The notes under the pieces are model-generated. The model searched no databases and had not been told where the DNA came from. It worked only from the letters and a program-made list of their open reading frames with translations. A program made the position numbers and the translations under genes. DNA of 26,415 nt, taken from contig CAYRFQ010000106.1 in NCBI GenBank assembly GCA_964423615.1, positions 1 through 26,415 of the forward strand, in the 5' to 3' direction. Below, in pieces: positions 7,076 through 16,172 of this stretch (position 1 is the stretch's first letter; the number at the start of each line of letters is the position of its first letter). Origin of the DNA: CAYRFQ01 sp964423615 (GTDB lineage Bacteria > Planctomycetota > Planctomycetia > Gemmatales > Gemmataceae).

Positions 7076-8534
7076 CTGTACATTTTTGGATGAACAGACC
7101 GAAAGCCATCTGTGTATCGCGTCCTCTCCTGAGCCCGCTCACCCGCTGTGTTTTCCCACCAGTTCCCGACCTTGGATTTCGGCAGAGAACAATGAAATGG
7201 AACATCGTGTCCTGTTACTGTGCAAACTTCGCTGGCTGCTGCTCGCCAAAGAAACGCTCCGGGACAAATGACTTGCGCGGAATTTCGTTCACCGGAAAGT
7301 CGTTTTCCCAACACTCAAAGGGTTTCCCGTGGTTACAGGCTTTTCGTATTCAAAGTCCTTCTCCCTGCAAGGAGAGTTTCCGGTTTTGGGACCCGAATTA
7401 TACGGGGTTTGGGTGGCAGTAAACCCCCTGACATCCTACTAAAAAGCCTTGGTTTTCAGAAAACCAGAGTTTTCAAAGGAACATATCCCCATCATGCACA
7501 ACTCGGCTTTTCCTGGAAGCGCGGAACTTTCGACGCTCAATTTTGCAACATTCCAAAACCGGAAACTCTCCCGCTTGGAGAAGGACTCTGAATACGAAAA
7601 ACATGTACCCAATACAAGCGGGAACCACTCTGATGCCAACACCATCTAGCAAAATCGCTCGAAACATCACGGCCTGGGTGGCAGTGTGGATTTTGGAATT
7701 GGGATGTTGCACTAACCCGAAGCACAAGCGAAGAGCTGCTGCATCGAGAGAGGAAAGACCTTGATCGTACTCAGTCATCAAGTTCACGGTGTAACTCCTT
7801 GGGGAATCCGGGTGTGGTGACACACAGCTGTCGCAACCTTCGCCAATCGACACCAGTTGCGCTGGTCTCCTCAAAGCTTCTGCAGCATGTTGGCGGGGGA
7901 TCGAATACCGCTTCACTTTTCAACGGCTTGCTGACTCTCAGACGTTTCAGCCAATCAAAGTTGGATTTTCGAAGAGTTCGGCCAAGTGCGTTCCCGAAAA
8001 AACAAGAAAAATTTCGCAGACAGCGGGTGGCGGTGCATACAATACTACCGATACCAATCAACCTTTCCCAACCGTTCGGTTTCGCAAGGAAAGCAGACAA
8101 TCCAAACGAGAAACAGCTCCGAAATGACCATCGAGAGTGCCGTTTACACAGATTTCACAGATTTTTTCAGAGAAAGTTTCTCCTGTTTACCATTGGGGTG
8201 AGTTGCGAGCTATAGTTGAGAGGTCGCCAGACCAAAGGCATGGACTTTTCCATTCACTCGCACTCAAGGTCGAGGCGAGTACGAAATTCCAGATAGATCC
8301 AAGACCAACCCAACTCGGGGAGGTCACCCGGTCAACAATCACAGCTTTCTGCTTTCCCCCAGATTCCTGAAAGGGAATGACGGAAACACAACTGCATACG
8401 ATCACCCCCCCGCCCATCGGGAGCAACAGAGCAAACTGGCTTTTCGGGTCGAAACGACACCTGAACCAAACCAGTTAGTTCTCAGAGCGACCTCTGGAAA
8501 CGCGTGGTTTAGAGAGCTTCAAGGGAGACCAAGT
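7076..8534. other. 1.46-kb stretch without a recognisable gene
   Basis: All frames here are short or lack domains. The stretch contains the inverted-repeat element at 7341-7600 and a small palindrome at 7449-7465 (tggttttcagaaaacca). A phrase near 8150-8166 (acacagatttcacagat) looks like a dispersed repeat. A stop-poor segment around 8187-8370 reads in both directions (ELRAIVERSPDQRHGLFHSL on plus) and could be a decayed gene that I cannot name. Confidence 0.5.
7341..7600. repeat. Inverted-repeat element with 50-bp arms
   Basis: The arms at 7341-7390 and 7551-7600 are inverted copies with only a few mismatches. They begin ttttcgtattcaaagtcctt and end with the matching aaggactctgaatacgaaaa. 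The 160-bp interior encodes nothing recognisable. The arm motif (aaagtccttctcc...ggagag) recurs at 20053-20104, so it belongs to a dispersed family, possibly a MITE-like non-autonomous element or a folded RNA. Confidence 0.7.
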
Positions 8535-10076
8535 GTGGCACAACGCATTCGTTTGCGCGGCATCGGTGGAGAGATCGAAGGCCAACTCTGGGAATCCGAT
8601 TCGATCTTACGTGCCGGACGTTTGGCAAGTTTAGAAGTCGTTTTGGACGACAGCTCCGTGAGCCGCCGCCATGCCGAACTTCGGGCGACTCCCCACGGCT
8701 GGCGTTTGCGCGATTTAGGTAGCACGAATGGAACCTTTCTCAACGGAGCAAGGGTCGGCTCGGGCGAATGGCCCCTGCAGGCCAAAGACATCATTCGGTG
8801 TGGTAACTTGACGTTGGTCGTCGACGCGGTCCAAGACCAAACACAACCCGAACCATCACCACCTCCCGAGAACCTGTTGATCGAGATGACACAAGCAGGG
8901 TCGTGGGACGACGCCCTCGACGGATTCATCTACGACGAAAAACGCTGTCCACGACCGGGCGATAAACTGTTGGCTTTGCTTCGAGCCAGTCACCACCTCG
9001 GCCACGTCGAAACCGAAGAAGATCTCCTCCACAATATCCTCAACGATGCCGTCAGTACTCTGGAAGCCCAGCGGGGGGCAATCGTCCTGGCCGAAAGTGA
9101 AGCCGGGCCGCTCAAACTGCGTGCCATCGCGACTGGCCACAACCAGGTCACCAGCCGAACCAGTTTCAGTCAAAGTCTCGCATGGCGGTGCTTCAGCCGT
9201 GGTGAATCGATCCTTTGTTCCAGCGTCGAAGAAGACGACGAACTCGTCGGGGCTCGCAGCATCGCCGAAGGGGCCATGGCTTCTGTCGTGTGTGTCGTCC
9301 TCCGCACCCCACGAAAACGTATTGGCGTCCTGCACCTCGACCGAGGCCCCATGCAACAACCGTTCGACAACGAAGACCTACGCCTCGCCGACGCCTTGGC
9401 CGCGAGTGTTTCGGCAGGGATCGAAAGTGCCGAACTCCTCCGAAAACAACGCGAACTCTTCTTCCACACCATACAAACGCTTGCCCAGGCCGTGGAATTG
9501 CGCGACCAGTATACAGGAGGCCATACGGCCCGAGTGACCGAATACTCCACCATGCTCGGTGAGCACTTGGAGCTTTCCCCCGAAGACATGCAGAAAATTA
9601 AGATCGGCACCCCGCTGCACGACATTGGCAAAATCGGCATCGACGACGCCATCCTGCGAAAACCCGGACGTTTGACGACCGGTGAATTCGAGATCATGAA
9701 AACGCACACGACCAAGGGAGCCAAAATCCTCGAGCAGGTCCCCGATTTGGCTTCGGTCATTCCGATCGTCCGCTCGCACCATGAACGATGGGATGGAAAT
9801 GGCTATCCTGACGGACTGAAAGGGTCAGAGATCAACCGGCTTGCCAGAATCGTCGCCGTCGCCGACGCCTTCGATGCAATGACATCCGACCGCCCCTACC
9901 GTAAAGGCATGCCCGCCGAACAAGCCTTCGAAGAAGTGGCACGACAACAAGCCAAACAGTTTGACCCAGAATGTGCCGCCGCATTTCTCGAAATCCAAGA
10001 CCAAGTGCTGCAACAAATGCAAGCCGAGACCAAACGCTTTGGTCTGATGAATGGAACCCTCCGGCTCGCAACATGA
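8535..10076 (+). CDS. FHA-GAF-HD-GYP protein (putative c-di-GMP phosphodiesterase)
   Basis: 513 residues from a GTG at 8535, with an AGGGAGA site upstream. Residues 1-95 are an FHA phosphothreonine-binding domain with SRRH at 43-46 and GSTNGTF at 62-68. Residues about 145-300 fit a GAF sensor domain (LLHNILNDAVSTLEAQRGAI, SSVEEDDELVGARS, RIGVLHLDRGP). Residues about 310-490 are an HD-GYP hydrolase with HTARVTEYS, the HDIGK metal motif at 362-366, and HHERWDGNGYPDGLKG at 415-430. All catalytic metal ligands and the GYP signature appear intact, so degradation of cyclic di-GMP is likely. The FHA and GAF parts would link it to Ser/Thr kinase or small-ligand signals. It is monocistronic, with a clear terminator downstream. 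Confidence 0.9.
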   Translation: MAQRIRLRGIGGEIEGQLWESDSILRAGRLASLEVVLDDSSVSRRHAELRATPHGWRLRDLGSTNGTFLNGARVGSGEWPLQAKDIIRCGNLTLVVDAVQDQTQPEPSPPPENLLIEMTQAGSWDDALDGFIYDEKRCPRPGDKLLALLRASHHLGHVETEEDLLHNILNDAVSTLEAQRGAIVLAESEAGPLKLRAIATGHNQVTSRTSFSQSLAWRCFSRGESILCSSVEEDDELVGARSIAEGAMASVVCVVLRTPRKRIGVLHLDRGPMQQPFDNEDLRLADALAASVSAGIESAELLRKQRELFFHTIQTLAQAVELRDQYTGGHTARVTEYSTMLGEHLELSPEDMQKIKIGTPLHDIGKIGIDDAILRKPGRLTTGEFEIMKTHTTKGAKILEQVPDLASVIPIVRSHHERWDGNGYPDGLKGSEINRLARIVAVADAFDAMTSDRPYRKGMPAEQAFEEVARQQAKQFDPECAAAFLEIQDQVLQQMQAETKRFGLMNGTLRLAT

Positions 10077-10139
10077 TCGACCAGAAACGAGAAACAAACT
10101 TCGAACCAACCGACTCTTTCTTTGTGTGCTTGAACAACC

Positions 10140-10168
10140 CAAGCCCGTGGCTCAGGTCCACGGGCTTG
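10140..10168 (+). terminator. Hairpin terminator after the HD-GYP gene
   Basis: A perfect 11-bp stem (caagcccgtgg at 10140-10150 with ccacgggcttg at 10158-10168) and a 7-nt loop lie about 64 nt after the stop at 10076. A short tttt follows at about 10174. It could also be one of the dispersed palindromes of this genome. Confidence 0.6.
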
Positions 10169-10215
10169 CGGCCTTTTGAAATTCATGCCTGACGTGCGAG
10201 TGAACGTCTTCGAGA

Positions 10216-10258
10216 GCCACAAAGCTACAAAGCCACAAAGCTACAAAGCCACAAAGCC
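10216..10258. repeat. 16-bp tandem repeat
   Basis: The unit gccacaaagctacaaa occurs at 10216 and 10232 with a partial third copy from 10248. It sits in the non-coding stretch 10169-10532, which holds no gene I can support. It is too short and spacer-free for a CRISPR. Confidence 0.8.
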
Positions 10259-10532
10259 AACGTCGGCAAACCTCAACGACGAAGCGAATTGCCCGTCACC
10301 AAATCGCTCCTCCGCCACCTCGAACAGTCTCACTATGACACTCATAGATGCGAAACGAGACCTCGTCCAGCCGCTCGTGGAACTCTGCCGCGAGCGTTCG
10401 GGTTAAAAATTGCCCGGTGACGAATTCGAAACTCACAAAAAGAAAAGATTGTTGCTTCGCAGCCGAACTCCGGAATCGGGTTTTGGCAAGCACCTGCAAG
10501 GGCGAAAGTCCCCTCAGGCGGAAATCGAGGTG

Positions 10533-13044
10533 TTACCTTCTTGTCTGTTTTCCAATCTGAGCAAAGAAGGCATCGACGAGATCAGGAGCATCAGAACTCT
10601 GGTGCTGTTGTTGTTGTTGTTGTGGTGCGGGCCCTTCTCGCAGTCGTTCAATCTCTGCGACGAGTTGTTCTCGGAACTTCTCTTCCTCGGCCAGTTGGCG
10701 GTGGAACTTACTCAACGTGGCATGTTGACTGTTCGTTCGTTCCAACGCGTTGTCCAGGTTGTCTTGAAGGAGTCGGATCTGTACGAGGTATTCCTCTTCA
10801 CGAGTAATCCGGGTCTTCAATTCGGCTTGGGTAGTTTGGGCTTGCGCTTCCAACGCTTTGTTTTTCTCGACGACCCCTACATAAAGTTCTTTAGCCTTCG
10901 TGAGCAATTCATCGCGAAGGGCGAGTTGCGACAGAGCATCTTCTTTGGCCCTTTGAAGCTCCTCAATCCCCTCCGGACGGTGAGTCTTCAACTCCTCGTT
11001 CTCTTGTTGGTAGTGATTAGCCTTGGCATGGAGTTCGTCCCGTTCTTGCTCAAGCAAGTTGATTTGTCCCTGCAAGGTGTTCCGCTGCGATTCGAACTCT
11101 TGCCGTAACTGCTCGAGCGTTTCGGCTAGTTCGTTCTTTTCGGCCGACTGTTGCGTGAGTCGCTGCTGGAGGTCATGGGCAGTTTGCTGGAACGTCGTGG
11201 CTGCCTCTCCAGCCTGAGCTAGTCTCGTTTGAAGGAGATCTCGTTGTTCGTTCGCCTCGTGGAGCTGCTGTTCCAGTTGTTTCTGTTGCTCGCCGAGCTT
11301 CACACGCTCTGATTCCATCTGCCGTCGCAGTTCCTCGAACTGCTGAGTCCTGCCAGATTCTTGGGCTTGCTTGTTTTGTGCCGCTTGTTCGAGCTGCTCC
11401 CGAATTTCGACCAATTGGGTTTCAAGAGAGTCTCGTTCGTCTTGGATGGCTTGGAATTGAGCTTGTTGTTGAGAACTGGAATCTGTCAGTTGCTCGACCT
11501 GTTGTTTCGCAGCGTCCAATCGTTGTTGGAGGGAGCTTAGTTCTGATTGCGCTTCCTCCTGTTGCTCGATGAGTTGATTTCGTTCTGCCAGGAGAGCTTG
11601 TTGATCAGTCGCGTGTTGCTCGCGGAGGGAAGTCAATTCTTGACCAAGCCGTAGCTGCTCGGTTTCGGCTTGTTGTGCTTGCTGGACGAGTTGTTGTCGG
11701 AGTTGTTCTCGTTGAACATTCCATTCCTCGGCGACTTTGTCCTTTTCTTGGCTCGCTGTCTTGAATGTCTCGACTTCTTCGGTCAGTTGGGAGAGTTTAT
11801 CACGCAACGTTGCGTTTTCGTTTGTCAGTTTCTCTAAGTCCGCAAGGGCTTGTTGATCAGTCGCGTGTTGCTCGCGGAGGGAAGTCAATTCTTGACCAAG
11901 CCNNNNNNNNNNNNNNNNNNNNNNNNNNNNNNNNNNNNNNNNNNNNNNNNNNNNNNNNNNNNNNNNNNNNNNNNNNNNNNNNNNNNNNNNNNNNNNNNNN
12001 NNATTCCTCGGCGACTTTGTTCTTTTCTTGGCTCGCTGTCTTGAATGTCTCGACTTCCTCGGTCAGTTGGGAGAGTTTACCACGCAACGTTGCGTTTTCG
12101 CTTGTCCACTTCTCCACTTCCGTGCGCAGTTGGTTGATCTGAGCTTGAGCAGTACTATCTTGCGATTGTAAAGCCAACTTCTGTTCGGACGTTACGATCA
12201 ACTCTTGAGTTACCTGGTTCAGACGTTCTTCGGCTTTCTGACCTTCGATCTGCAGTCGTTGTTCTAACTGCTCGATTTGGCCCCGTAAGTGCACCCACTC
12301 GGAACGACTCTCGTCAAGCTCTCTTTGCAACGCCAGAAGAAGACTGTGTTGGGTTTCCGTGACGGTTTCTTGCACCGGCCCAACTGTTGCGGAACCGGAA
12401 TCTTGTGCCCTGATATTCGATTCTTGTCTGTCCAACTGGCGGGTGACTGGCTCAGGGACAGCCGGGGTCTCAAACTGGGAATCGACTAGTTCAACGTCGT
12501 CAGGTTCGGTGGAACTCAGACCAGTTACCTCAGGAACCACTTCAGCGACTGATATCCCTGGCTCCCCATCATCTCCTTTGTCTTCGGAAGGGTCCGTCGA
12601 AATGGGTTGTTCCGCCGCCGGCCTAAAATGGTCCTTTTGGGCTTCGTTGGCAGTCGCTCTTTCGAAATATCCGGCTTGTAGCAAACCAAAAAGTAGCGGT
12701 TGCTCCTGTTCAGAGACCATCAACCGAAATTCATGCTTGCAGCGTTTGCACTGATGGAACTCGCCGAGTGATTGCGTCAAGAAACGATGCCGCTTGTTGC
12801 ACATCGGACAACGGCATGATGGCTTGGCCGTGAAAGTCTGCGTGCAGTGATTACAGATGACTGTCTGGTTGATCATATTGGGTCTAACGTGGAGATCATG
12901 TCGACATCGTCCGCAAACAATCGGGATCTTTGTCGCAAACGAACTGTTGCAGTGTTTACAGAGGACTGTACCCCCAAGATACTCCTCGCGGACTCGCAGT
13001 TCGTGATGACATTGGGGACAGACGGTCCTGATGCGATGCGTCAT
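10533..13044 (-). CDS. Zinc-ribbon and long coiled-coil protein (interrupted by an assembly gap)
   Basis: The likely start is the ATG at 13044 (MTHRIRTVCPQC), because the first zinc ribbon begins at once; a further 38 upstream codons look non-coding. Three CxxC...CxxC ribbons follow, with Cys 9/12/29/32, 44/47/64/67 and 79/82/99/102, similar to MJ0042-type zinc ribbons. After a Pro/Glu/Asp-rich linker (about 115-260) comes a very long Gln/Glu/Leu coiled coil to near the C-terminus, ending in a polyQ run and DAPDLVDAFFAQIGKQTRR. With the 100-N gap taken literally the frame breaks; with 72 nt it is open and encodes 827 residues. It is a cytosolic structural or scaffold protein with no enzymatic motif. 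The poly-Q run and the 252-bp internal repeat show an expanding coiled coil. Confidence 0.8.
11597..12100 (-). repeat. 252-bp tandem duplication within the coiled coil
   Basis: The segment from 11597 recurs from 11849, with identical sequence for 54 nt up to the gap. After the gap, 12003-12100 matches 11723-11820 with only a few differences. The unit encodes 84 residues (ENATLR.KLSQLTEEVETF, TASQEK.KVAEE, WNVQREQLRQQL, SLREQHATDQQAL). A recent in-frame duplication explains why the assembler failed here. Confidence 0.85.
11903..12002. other. Scaffold gap of 100 N
   Basis: Exactly 100 N is a conventional placeholder. In the other copy of the tandem repeat, the sequence between the same flanks is 72 nt (11651-11722). 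The true gap is therefore probably 72 nt and encodes 24 residues like those at 11651-11722. Confidence 0.85.
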
Positions 13045-13721
13045 GGGAGAGTCCAAGTTTGTAGATGATAGGTCCGTCACAGAACGGGGAAGAATCTGTC
13101 GGTGAACTGTTCGAGAAGCCACGACGAAGTACTTCTGTTGCCTGCTCGATGGTGACACAATTTCCTCAAAGCCTGCCTGCCTGGTTGTCGATCACAGTTG
13201 AGCTGCAGTCGATGCGGTCGAATACGACCTTGTGACCCAATTCTTTTCCTCGTTTGTCGAAAAGTGCAGAAGCCCTCCTGGCTTAGCCAAATCGTAGACG
13301 GCAAAACGCAAGCTAAGTCACCAAAGGTATATAGAACATAATTTTGCCAAGGCCAAACTCCACCGCCAAAGAATTGAACCTCCACGAGGAGCAAACTGGA
13401 CTATCAAGGTGCGTAATTGCCAGGCATTGGATGTTTCTTGCGCGAATATGTTGCTTCGGCAATCCTGTTTCGATCGCGAGAAAGATGTCTGTGTGAAAAG
13501 AATAATTGGGTGTGGAGTACAACTTCAACAACTCGAACCGGTCTCAAACGACCACCGAACGATTGCAGATAAATGGATGAGTTTCCGCTTTGGATGTAGG
13601 GATTCCCGCCAACAGATTGTTGGAGTCGTGGACCGTTGGTGAATTGTAGCTCGGGGTAGGGACTCGCGGAGAACGATTGATTCTCACAGGTCAGAAAGTC
13701 AAACATGGGATATGAGAAAAA
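13045..13721. other. Gene-free stretch upstream of the zinc-ribbon gene
   Basis: No frame shows a recognisable protein. A possible minus-strand promoter for the coiled-coil gene is tatata at 13328-13333 with ggccaa (TTGGCC on the minus strand) at 13351-13356, 17 nt apart; this is weak. Everything else appears non-coding. Confidence 0.4.
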
Positions 13722-13794
13722 TAGCTGCGGCTGGATTTGAACCAGCGACCTAGGCCTTATGAAGACCCCGCTCTAACCCCTGAGCTACGCAGCC
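13722..13794 (-). tRNA. tRNA with CAU anticodon (tRNA-Met, possibly tRNA-Ile2)
   Basis: A 73-nt cloverleaf. The acceptor arm GGCTGCG pairs with CGCAGCT (one G-U at the end), with discriminator A and no encoded CCA. The D arm is GCTC/GAGC, and the anticodon loop is TTCATAA with CAT at 13761-13759. The T arm is GCTGG-TTCAAAT-CCAGC. The G1-U72 pair rules out the usual initiator mismatch, so it is an elongator Met tRNA or the Ile tRNA whose C34 becomes lysidine. The 5' half resembles elongator Met and the T arm resembles Ile2, so I leave both open. Confidence 0.93.
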
Positions 13795-13809
13795 GTTTTC
13801 CAGATTTGT

Positions 13810-13837
13810 AGTTTACCGCTCCTGGCCAAAATGACAA
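13810..13837 (-). promoter_or_regulatory. Candidate sigma70-type promoter of the tRNA
   Basis: On the minus strand, TTGTCA (13837-13832) and TAAACT (13815-13810) are 16 nt apart. Transcription would start about 10 nt before the mature tRNA 5' end at 13794. The -35 matches the consensus at 5/6 and the -10 at 4/6. Confidence 0.35.
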
Positions 13838-13913
13838 GACATTCTGTCCGGGGTTTGTCCTCCTTGCCCCAACGCTGTCTCCCCCAAAGACAGCTCGCGT
13901 GGCCCTTCAGGTT

Positions 13914-14130
13914 CGGGAAAAATCGTCCCGTGTTCTGCATGTACCGTCTATAATCGTCTCCAAACCGTTCGAGCAACTTGGCCTCTTCCGTGGCCGTGCG
14001 TTTGACCAACAAGACCAAGGTGACTGCACAAACGAACGGGATAAACCAATTCGCGTCAGCCAACGACGCACCAAACACGAACAAAAAAAATTACACTAAA
14101 CGGATAGCTTATCCAAATATAGATAAATAG
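13914..14130 (-). pseudogene. Decayed isoprenylcysteine methyltransferase-like (ICMT) protein
   Basis: The minus frame from 14084 reads FVFGASLADANWFIPFVCAV, then a stretch with TEEAKLLERFGDDYRRYMQ and TGRFFP. This is the C-terminal signature of ICMT/NnrU-type membrane methyltransferases (E-E...FG..Y..Y...TGRF.P). The preceding membrane segment (IYIWISYPFSVI) is in another frame. Dropping one base from the run of eight A on the plus strand (14083-14090 area) would join them. The N-terminal half of the gene is missing, and the frame runs on past RFFP into the tRNA, so the gene is dead at both ends. Confidence 0.6.
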
Positions 14131-14144
14131 TTTGGCAATAAACC

Positions 14145-14365
14145 AAAGTAGCAGGGCTCACTCCATGTGCCGTCCGTTTCTTCTTGTCCTGGCTACGGCA
14201 CAAGGGAACGCAGTATTCATTGATATCCGGTTTTCTGTGTTTGTCGTAGCTGCGCGCGGCTCGGGCGTACCCTGCGAACTCAGTCCAGAGAAAGTACACG
14301 CGAGCGGGGTGCACCTACGAAACGGACAATCATTGATTTCCCGTTCCCAGTGTGCCTGCTACTTT
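14145..14365. mobile_element. Small terminal-inverted-repeat element
   Basis: The 11-bp ends aaagtagcagg (14145-14155) and cctgctacttt (14355-14365) are perfect inverted repeats around 221 bp. Just inside, cgtccgttt on the left is echoed by aaacggac on the right. Related phrases (cactccgtgtgccgtcc, aaagtagcaggc) occur at 26200-26245, and gtacacgc...gcgtgtac at 21181-21201. The interior has no transposase, so this is a non-autonomous (MITE-like) member of a dispersed family. Confidence 0.55.
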
Positions 14366-14403
14366 AACCGCACAGGCCTCGATAAGATCGAGAGGACTCT
14401 TGG

Positions 14404-15462
14404 GTGCCATCAGTGAAAAACCTACATGAACAACCGCAACGATTCTGGCTCAGTGAGATTGCCAAGGCTGCCGCAACCCAAGGCATCCCACTTCCGTCGT
14501 TCGCTTGCAGTGAGGTAGACCACGCTCGCACGACAAACTCGGACAACAATCGAGCAGTTACTTTCCAGAGACGAAATGACTCCGTCGAAGTTGCCGAAAA
14601 AGAAGGCATCGAATGGGGGTTGTGGACCAGCAAAGACGACATGCCCGTTCCCGTTGCTACTTTTCACGAATCGATCTACCCAAACGACGAAGCCGTCTCC
14701 CGAGTTCTGGCCATCCTCAAGGGATGGCTCGTGGACGACTGGACGCCCGATGAAGCAACAGCAGCTGTGGAAATGATGCAGGAGGACCAACAACTCTCCA
14801 AACCAACCGAACCCGATGATCTTCTTGAGTCCCAGCGACACGACGATGTTCGGAAGAGTTGGCAAACAGTAGTCCTTGGTATGCGGACACTACAACTCGG
14901 AGTGATGATGGTGCTCGTGTTTGAGGTGTTGCACTTGTTCCCGGAAGTCCACGACTACCTGAACGGACTGACCAGAATTGGCAATAGGATTCAGCAAGGC
15001 CCAATAATGTTGTTATACTGCGGCGGCATAGGAATGATGTTCGCCGGGGCGCTTCTGTGTGCCTGTATCCCCGAACCCGTGCAGACAACCGGTATCGTTC
15101 TACTCGCGGCATTTTTAACGCTTGTTTTTTGCACCCTCCCGTTCTCTTTCTTACTACTCGCAGTCTATGTAAGGAGAATCAATCTTTTCCTCGGAAATGA
15201 AGATCTTGCCGACCAATCACGGTGGTTCTTCCGAACCAGCATCTTCTATCTGATCATCAGCTTCGTGGTTCCTCTTGCCTTGCTTGTGCTCTATTTTCGA
15301 TTCACATACCACGATTCGTTCTCGTATTTTCGAATCGCCGCATTAACACTGGCAGCAACTCTGCTTCTATGGTTCATTCGGTTGTTGTGGCGAACGCAAA
15401 CTACGATCCAGCATCACGTCCGAAAACATCTCAGCGAGCCATTTCGGCATCCGTCACCCTAG
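14404..15462 (+). CDS. Four-helix membrane protein with soluble N-terminal domain
   Basis: 352 residues from a GTG at 14404; an alternative GTG lies at 14413, and neither has a strong ribosome site. Residues 1-145 are soluble and polar, with a compact motif (SIYPNDEAVSRVLAILKGWL, then WTPDEATAAVEMM) that I cannot assign. Four hydrophobic helices follow at about 155-175, 197-218, 225-250 and 275-300, with a fifth near 315-330. The membrane half resembles the next gene in helix order and in a loop after the third helix (PFSFLLLAVYVRRI versus PFSLLVFAGYAQLI). No catalytic residues are visible. The two genes are 20-59 nt apart and are likely co-transcribed. Confidence 0.75.
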   Translation: MPSVKNLHEQPQRFWLSEIAKAAATQGIPLPSFACSEVDHARTTNSDNNRAVTFQRRNDSVEVAEKEGIEWGLWTSKDDMPVPVATFHESIYPNDEAVSRVLAILKGWLVDDWTPDEATAAVEMMQEDQQLSKPTEPDDLLESQRHDDVRKSWQTVVLGMRTLQLGVMMVLVFEVLHLFPEVHDYLNGLTRIGNRIQQGPIMLLYCGGIGMMFAGALLCACIPEPVQTTGIVLLAAFLTLVFCTLPFSFLLLAVYVRRINLFLGNEDLADQSRWFFRTSIFYLIISFVVPLALLVLYFRFTYHDSFSYFRIAALTLAATLLLWFIRLLWRTQTTIQHHVRKHLSEPFRHPSP

Positions 15463-15481
15463 AAACTGGAGACCAGCGAAA

Positions 15482-16135
15482 TTGGACACCATCCACACAT
15501 TCCGAAATCCCCGCGAATCGGTGAACAGCAATCCCTTCCAGGTTACCGAGAACGTACCGAAGTGGATCGTCGTCGTGTTGGGACTGGGGCTCATGGTGGT
15601 TGGAAGTGCTCTGTTGCTTGGGTGGTGGGTGCTTGTGTATTTCTGGTCCTATGAAAATTTGTTCGGGCTCCAGAATTTGCGACAGTGGGTGCAGCAACAC
15701 AGTCAAGAGCTTACCTTGGTGGGGTTGACGGGCCTCGGGCTTTTTTTCTTTGGCGGCCTGATGTGTGTGCACCTCCCCAGAAAACTCCGCTCGACTTCGT
15801 GGATCTTCACGGGCTGTACGCTGGCCATATTTCCTTTGACGTTTCCCTTCTCGTTGCTCGTGTTTGCGGGATATGCTCAGTTGATTGGAGTCATCGTCCA
15901 CGACTCGAACTTAGAAGGATTTGCTCTATGGTTCCGTCGTGTGGGACGCTGGTATATCGGGTTAACAATCGTTTCGTTGTTCATCACGTGCGGGGTATCC
16001 ATCGGCTACCGTCGTGTGGATTTGTACTTCATCACTTCTGTGTGGGTCACAAGCGCCGCACTGGGCCTTTGGTTTCTTGGGATACTAGTTTGGGCTCAGT
16101 ATGCTATCCTCAGACATCTTTGGCATCGGAGATAG
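15482..16135 (+). CDS. Four-helix membrane protein, paralogue of the upstream gene
   Basis: Up to 217 residues from a TTG at 15482; a GTG at 15521 would give 204 residues, and no clear ribosome site decides between them. Hydrophobic helices cover about residues 28-52, 75-95, 105-130, 155-175 and 183-205. The spacing and the loop motif FGGLMCVHLPRK...FPFSLLVFAGY match AGALLCACIPEP...LPFSFLLLAVY of the upstream gene, so the two arose by tandem duplication. It lacks the soluble N-terminal domain of its neighbour. Function unknown. The ADP-ribosylglycohydrolase start lies 38 nt downstream. Confidence 0.75.
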   Translation: MDTIHTFRNPRESVNSNPFQVTENVPKWIVVVLGLGLMVVGSALLLGWWVLVYFWSYENLFGLQNLRQWVQQHSQELTLVGLTGLGLFFFGGLMCVHLPRKLRSTSWIFTGCTLAIFPLTFPFSLLVFAGYAQLIGVIVHDSNLEGFALWFRRVGRWYIGLTIVSLFITCGVSIGYRRVDLYFITSVWVTSAALGLWFLGILVWAQYAILRHLWHRR

Positions 16136-16172
16136 AACTGCCTCCAATAGAACCCAACGGGAGAAACGATCC

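Noticed and set aside
7473..7916. Minus-strand 147-codon frame over the inverted-repeat element
   Set aside because: It runs through the non-coding repeat arm and shows no protein-like composition or domain.
10216..10258. 16-bp repeats considered as CRISPR or iterons
   Set aside because: Too short, no spacers, and no replication or cas gene nearby.
10410..11108. Plus-strand frame of 232 codons rich in Leu/Val
   Set aside because: It is antisense to the coiled-coil gene; its Leu/Val content mirrors the Gln/Glu codons of the real gene.
13328..13356. Possible promoter of the coiled-coil gene
   Set aside because: Only 4/6 matches in each box and 280 nt from the start codon; mentioned under the gene-free stretch but not called as a feature.
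13404..13706. Minus-strand 100-codon frame beside the tRNA
   Set aside because: It starts with ATG but has no ribosome site, no motif and no recognisable family.
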